From positions 1 to 8,392 of the forward strand of contig DAOVRJ010000102.1 of assembly GCA_030628225.1 (NCBI GenBank): 8,392 nucleotides of DNA, written 5' to 3'. Below, one piece after another: positions 5,012 through 8,392 of this stretch (position 1 is the first letter of the stretch; every line of letters starts with the position of its first letter). The position numbers and the translations under genes are program-made. Source of the DNA: Candidatus Zixiibacteriota bacterium (lineage in GTDB: Bacteria; SM23-81). The notes under the pieces are model-generated. The model was not told the DNA's origin, ran no database searches, and worked only from the letters and a program-made list of their open reading frames with translations.

Positions 5012-7112
5012 AATTCTCCTTCTTCCCCCCACCACTCCTGCCCAACACCATCTCCACCACCATCAGGGCCAGCACGCCCCACAGCACCGCCTTCCACAGC
5101 TCCCGGCCGTAGCGGCTCTGCAGGATGGCCGTCTCCAGGTTGGCTCCGGGGGAGACGGAAAAAACCTGCTCTTTGCCCAGAAGCTCCCGGGCCTGGTCAG
5201 CGCCGATGGGCTCCAGGTCCGACTCACGAAGATCAACGTTCACGGCAAAGGCTTTCCGGAGCTCATCTCCCAGGGAGAACTGGTAGATCCCCGGCTCGTT
5301 CGTGGCCCCGAAGGTGGCCGCCGAGTAGCCCCGCTGGCCCGAGGGCCTGAGCATGACCCGCTGGCCACCGGGAGTGATACAGGTGATCTCCCGGTCCCCG
5401 GGGACCTCCGTTAGATCCCAGCGCAGCCTCGTCCCCACTAAAAGCTCCTCTTCAGCCGCCGGCTGGGCCGTGGCCAGATAGTGAACGCTGCGATGCACCA
5501 GGGGGATGAAGGTCCCCCGGACGGGCATGTCCGTCCAGTCAGGGTCCACGGCCGTGGCCAAGAACAGCACTCGACCACGGCCCGTTTTGCTCTCTAACAG
5601 GGCCGGAGAGCCATTGCTGAAGGATGCCAAAATCGTAACTCCTTCCCCGGGTGCCACGTCATAGGCCATGTAGAACCGCGGAGAGGGAAATTCCTCCTTC
5701 TCTGTGCGCCGGAAGATCTGAAAAACAGGGTGGTCGTAATCCACATCCTCGATCGTTAAATACGACCCCCGCTGAATGGGGCTACCCAGAGTCTGACGAA
5801 TGGTGCCGGGACAGATGCGCTCCAGCAGGTGGTCATTGTAAAAGTGCTGGTTGATATCCGAGCCCAGCAGGATCAGCAATCCACCCCCCTGGCGCACGAA
5901 GCGGTCCACCTTGGACAACTGGTCCCCATCAAGCTCGGGCACATCGGCGAAGATGACCACATCCGTTCCATCCAGGTCCCGCTGCCGCAGCTCATCTGCG
6001 GAGATGGCCTCCGGTATCATCACCCCGCTGGTCTGCTCATCAGGCCGCAGGGCGGTTTTCAGAAAAAAGGCCGCCCGGGGATCGTCGCCCACGATGAGCA
6101 CCCGGATCTCGTGGGGAACGTTCAGAGTGAAAAACCGCCGGTTATCAGCCACAAGCTGGTTGTCCGTTACCTCTATATAGCCGGTGTGGATCCCCGGTTC
6201 AGCCACCACCGTGGTGAATGTGAGACCCTGTATCTGGCCGGGGGGCAACTGGACGCTGCGCTGCGCCCGGCGGACCCTGTCCAGGAACAGCTCCACGATG
6301 GTCTGCTCCGTCTCGCCCGCAGACCGATTCGTGACGGTGGCCGACAACCTGAGGGGTTTGCCCGCCTCGGGAAGCTGATCGGAGTAGTCCGCGGCATCCA
6401 CCGTTAGATTGCTCCACCGGGCGTCGGGGGTCACGGAGATGAGATAGAGCCGCGCTCCGGCGCCCACCCCTAGAGAGTCCCCCACCAGGGACACCCAACC
6501 GGTCCGCTGCATGTCCGTTAGCAGGTATATCTCCTTGTTCAGGTTCATCGATCCGGCCAGAAGCTCGTAGGTGGCCAGCAGGGCCTTGCGCACATCGGTG
6601 GTCTTATTGGAGAGCTGAGCCTCGCCGATGAGCCGGCGCAGCCGGGGGAAATTGTGGGTGGCCTCCGGGGTGACCAGCGTGGGTGTGTCGGAGAAGAAAA
6701 CCAGCAAGGCCTCGTCCCCCTCCTTGAGCAGATCCACCAGCTCCACAGCCCTGTCCCTGGCTAACTGGAAGACCGAGCCCTGGGGGGTTTCCCGGCCCAT
6801 GCTCAACGAGCTGTCTAACAAGATGGCCACTGTGGTTCTGGCATGAGCCTTGACCCCCCTGGCAAAGGAGCCTTTCAGGGCCGGGCGGGCGAAGGCCAGC
6901 ACGATAAATAATATTATCAGGGTGCGCAGGATCAGCAGCAGGATCTCCCGCAGACGTACGCGGCGCATCTTCTGAGCCTGCAGCATCTTCAGGAAGGAGA
7001 TGGAGCTGAAGGGAATCTTCTTCAGCCGCTGCCTGGTTAAAAGGTGGATCAGCAGGGGGATGACGGCAGCGGCCAGGCCGGCTAAAACGATGCTGTTCAA
7101 AAATGTGAGCAT
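5001..7112 (-). CDS. BatA-like membrane protein with vWA and GATase-like domains
   Basis: The 703-residue product begins with the BatA N-terminal region: a first membrane segment (residues about 5-25), the basic stretch RQRLKKIPFSSISFLKML, and a second membrane segment (about 55-75) ending AFARPAL. A vWA domain follows, with MIDAS residues Asp100, Ser102 and Ser104 in DSSLS, a TTD at 171-173 and TD at 199-200, so metal-dependent ligand binding looks intact. Residues about 235-330 form a beta-rich Ig/CARDB-like region. Residues about 336-545 resemble a class I glutamine amidotransferase-like fold (VLIVGDD, GGGLLILLG), without a clear catalytic triad. A third membrane segment lies at about 673-690. 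The role is unknown; relatives form cell-envelope complexes with DUF58 proteins and MoxR ATPases. The ATG at 7112 has no clear ribosome-binding site but gives the expected family N-terminus. The last codons (LSS and TGA) come from the inverted-repeat element. Confidence 0.88.
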   Translation of the reverse strand: MLTFLNSIVLAGLAAAVIPLLIHLLTRQRLKKIPFSSISFLKMLQAQKMRRVRLREILLLILRTLIILFIVLAFARPALKGSFARGVKAHARTTVAILLDSSLSMGRETPQGSVFQLARDRAVELVDLLKEGDEALLVFFSDTPTLVTPEATHNFPRLRRLIGEAQLSNKTTDVRKALLATYELLAGSMNLNKEIYLLTDMQRTGWVSLVGDSLGVGAGARLYLISVTPDARWSNLTVDAADYSDQLPEAGKPLRLSATVTNRSAGETEQTIVELFLDRVRRAQRSVQLPPGQIQGLTFTTVVAEPGIHTGYIEVTDNQLVADNRRFFTLNVPHEIRVLIVGDDPRAAFFLKTALRPDEQTSGVMIPEAISADELRQRDLDGTDVVIFADVPELDGDQLSKVDRFVRQGGGLLILLGSDINQHFYNDHLLERICPGTIRQTLGSPIQRGSYLTIEDVDYDHPVFQIFRRTEKEEFPSPRFYMAYDVAPGEGVTILASFSNGSPALLESKTGRGRVLFLATAVDPDWTDMPVRGTFIPLVHRSVHYLATAQPAAEEELLVGTRLRWDLTEVPGDREITCITPGGQRVMLRPSGQRGYSAATFGATNEPGIYQFSLGDELRKAFAVNVDLRESDLEPIGADQARELLGKEQVFSVSPGANLETAILQSRYGRELWKAVLWGVLALMVVEMVLGRSGGGKKENLSS

Positions 7113-7141
7113 GGCTTTGATATCGCTAGAGATTAAGTTGA

Positions 7142-7195
7142 AAGTTTAGAGAGTTTGGAGAGTTGTGCGAGTTCTGGGAGTTTGGAGAGTTTGGA
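7142..7195. repeat. 9-bp tandem array, left arm of a convergent pair
   Basis: Six consecutive 9-base units run on the plus strand: aagtttaga, gagtttgga, gagttgtgc, gagttctgg, gagtttgga, gagtttgga. Three units are identical and the gagtt core is kept in five of six. It lies 29 bases upstream of the BatA-like start codon, inside the probable DUF58-BatA transcript. Confidence 0.85.
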
Positions 7196-7224
7196 ACGAT
7201 TAATATCACATGACTTTATCTAGC

Positions 7225-7269
7225 TCTTAACTCTCTCAACTCCCTAAACTCTCAGAACTCTCTGAACTC
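7225..7269. repeat. 9-bp tandem array, right arm of a convergent pair
   Basis: Five 9-base units occur in the opposite orientation to the left arm. Read on the minus strand they are GAGTTCAGA, GAGTTCTGA, GAGTTTAGG, GAGTTGAGA and GAGTTAAGA, all with the GAGTT core. The array begins five bases after the DUF58 stop codon. With the left arm and a 29-base spacer (7196-7224) it could form a long imperfect hairpin in the intercistronic RNA. Confidence 0.85.
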
Positions 7270-7274
7270 AATTA

Positions 7275-8168
7275 CTACCCCAACCTCCCCCGCTTCCTCA
7301 AGTACGCAAACAACGCCCTGTCAAAGGGCACCGAGGTGTCCAAAGGCACGTAGTCGATGAGGCTGTCCCGGCACTCCCGCCGGTACCGGTCGGTCAAAGC
7401 GGTCATCTGGCGGACATACTCTCCGCGGATGTGCCAGGGCTGGGTGGAGATCTCCTCGCCCGTCTCCAGGTCACGGAAAATGGCCTCCCGCTGGTAGGCG
7501 AAGCTCTTCTCGAAGGGATCCAGGGTGTGGAAGACCAGCACCTCGTGCTTGTTGTGTCGGAAATGCTTCAAGCCGTGGATGATCTTATCCGGCTCATCCA
7601 GCAGATCGGAGATGATCACGATCAGCCCCCGGCGGCGGATGCGCTCGGCAAGCTGGTGAAAGGTGGCGCTAACATCCGTGGTTTCCGCGGGCTCCACCCG
7701 GTCCAGCTCTTTGAGAACTTCGTGCAGGTGCGTTCGCGCGGATCGTGGGGGCACGTACTTGCGGATGCCCTTGGCGAAGAGCACCAGGCCAACGGCGTCC
7801 TTCTGCTTTAGCATCAGGTAGGTCAGGGCCGCAGCTAAATAGCAGCCGTACTCCAGCTTGGCCATGCCGTCGGAGCGGTAGGCCATGGACCCGCTGGCGT
7901 CCAGCAGGATGTGCGCCTTGAGATTGGTCTCCTCCTCGAACTCCTTAATGTAGAAGCGGTCCGTCTTGCCGAAGACCTTCCAGTCGATGTTCCGGATGGG
8001 ATCCCCAGGCATGTACTGGCGGTGTTCGGCGAACTCCACGCTGAAGCCGTGGTACGGGCTACGGTGCAGCCCGGTGATGAACCCCTCCACCACCAGGCGG
8101 GCCTTCATCTCCATGCTGGAAAGGCGGGAGATGAGCTCTGGATTCAGAAATCGGCGGTAATCTTCCAT
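7275..8168 (-). CDS. DUF58 domain protein with vWA-like fold
   Basis: The 297-residue product is a full-length DUF58 protein of the short soluble type, with no membrane segment. It carries the family signature YMPGDPIRNIDWKVFGKTDRFYIKEFEEE (residues 52-80, quoted here only for its key PGDP, IDWK and EFEEE parts). A vWA-like metal site follows: DASGS (Asp90, Ser92, Ser94), TTD at 163-165 and SD at 187-188. DUF58 proteins are usually encoded beside MoxR-family AAA ATPases and BatA-like proteins and are thought to act in envelope maturation or stress tolerance; the exact biochemical role is not established. Here the BatA-like gene follows in the same direction after a 162-base repeat-filled gap, while MoxR is not seen upstream. 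ATG 8168 gives the usual short N-terminus; no strong ribosome-binding site precedes it. Confidence 0.93.
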   Translation of the reverse strand: MEDYRRFLNPELISRLSSMEMKARLVVEGFITGLHRSPYHGFSVEFAEHRQYMPGDPIRNIDWKVFGKTDRFYIKEFEEETNLKAHILLDASGSMAYRSDGMAKLEYGCYLAAALTYLMLKQKDAVGLVLFAKGIRKYVPPRSARTHLHEVLKELDRVEPAETTDVSATFHQLAERIRRRGLIVIISDLLDEPDKIIHGLKHFRHNKHEVLVFHTLDPFEKSFAYQREAIFRDLETGEEISTQPWHIRGEYVRQMTALTDRYRRECRDSLIDYVPLDTSVPFDRALFAYLRKRGRLG

Positions 8169-8202
8169 GGGTTTGCCGGGTGAGATGTTGAGGTGTTAGA
8201 GA

Positions 8203-8223
8203 CCGATCCTTGATCCTGGATCC
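8203..8223. repeat. Heptamer-period tandem array D
   Basis: Three 7-base units, ccgatcc, ttgatcc and tggatcc, run on the plus strand. Read on the minus strand they are GGATCCA, GGATCAA and GGATCGG. It is the fourth heptamer array in the window and lies 34 bases upstream of the DUF58 start, overlapping the possible promoter -10 region. Confidence 0.6.
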
Positions 8224-8240
8224 TGGTTTATTGTTGTCAA
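8213..8240 (-). promoter_or_regulatory. Possible sigma70-type promoter for the DUF58 gene
   Basis: A perfect TTGACA (8240-8235) is followed after 16 bases by CAGGAT (8218-8213), a poor -10 with only the A at position 2 and the final AT conserved. It lies about 45 bases upstream of the DUF58 start in an AT-richer stretch. The -35 match may be chance, and if the organism uses Bacteroidetes-like promoters the consensus would differ. Confidence 0.25.
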
Positions 8241-8312
8241 GTATTTTTTCTACGTTATTAGTTCAACATTGGAAGTAATCAGCCTTGTATGTAGCACCTG
8301 GCCCGACCCTGG

Positions 8313-8392
8313 CTATTTTAGAGAGTCTCCGTAGAGCTCTGACCTTGCTTCATCGGGGCTCAGGTGCAGGCAGGCAGTTATGAATGCTTGAT
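8313..8392 (-). CDS. C-terminal end of an unidentified protein, partial
   Basis: On the minus strand one frame is open from the window edge (first full codon at 8390) for 25 codons to TAG at 8313. It encodes QAFITACLHLSPDEARSELY followed by GDSLK. The other two minus-strand frames are closed by stops in the same stretch. The residues look like a genuine amphipathic C-terminal helix rather than noise, but the fragment is too short to assign to a family. It does not resemble a typical MoxR C-terminus. It would be co-directional with the DUF58 gene, ending 144 bases before it. Confidence 0.4.
   Translation of the reverse strand, partial: QAFITACLHLSPDEARSELYGDSLK

Noticed and set aside
7142-7269. 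CRISPR array reading of the tandem repeats
   Set aside because: The units are 9 bases without spacers and occur in opposed orientation, unlike CRISPR repeats of about 23-47 bases separated by unique spacers.

Overview
The window looks like a chromosomal piece of a GC-rich, probably anaerobic or facultative bacterium. The combination of a Porphyromonas-type deiminase with a fibronectin III tail, a DUF58/BatA pair and corrinoid methyltransferase genes suggests the FCB group or a neighbouring candidate phylum. This is inference from gene content, with no marker gene in view. There is no rRNA, tRNA, CRISPR array, phage gene or transposase.

Layout. Positions 1-1187 (+) hold the 3' part of a peptidylarginine/agmatine deiminase-family protein with C-terminal Ig-like and FN3 domains; its start lies outside the window. 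Positions 1188-1755 have no convincing gene. They lie between convergent genes and contain three heptamer-period tandem arrays and two strong GC hairpins. From 1756 to 8168 all genes are on the minus strand. Read in transcription order they are: a DUF58 protein (8168-7275); a BatA-like membrane vWA protein (7112-5001); a homocysteine S-methyltransferase domain protein (4852-3944); a stand-alone methionine synthase activation protein (3957-3298); and an MttB-superfamily methyltransferase without pyrrolysine (3225-1756). The right edge (8392-8313, -) carries what looks like the last 25 codons of another gene.

How they may work together. The three genes at 1756-4852 are tightly packed and all belong to cobalamin-dependent methyl transfer. 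The MttB-like protein would demethylate a methylated amine onto a corrinoid protein. The homocysteine methyltransferase could pass the methyl group to homocysteine, and the activation protein would re-reduce and remethylate inactivated cobalamin. No corrinoid protein and no folate-binding domain is in the window, so the chain is incomplete here. The DUF58 and BatA pair is the typical core of MoxR-associated operons, but no MoxR gene is visible.

The most unusual feature is in the gaps. Every substantial gap on the minus-strand side holds short-period degenerate repeats (7-bp or 9-bp) or an imperfect palindromic element, often within a few bases of a stop codon. One of these elements supplies the stop codon of the BatA-like gene.
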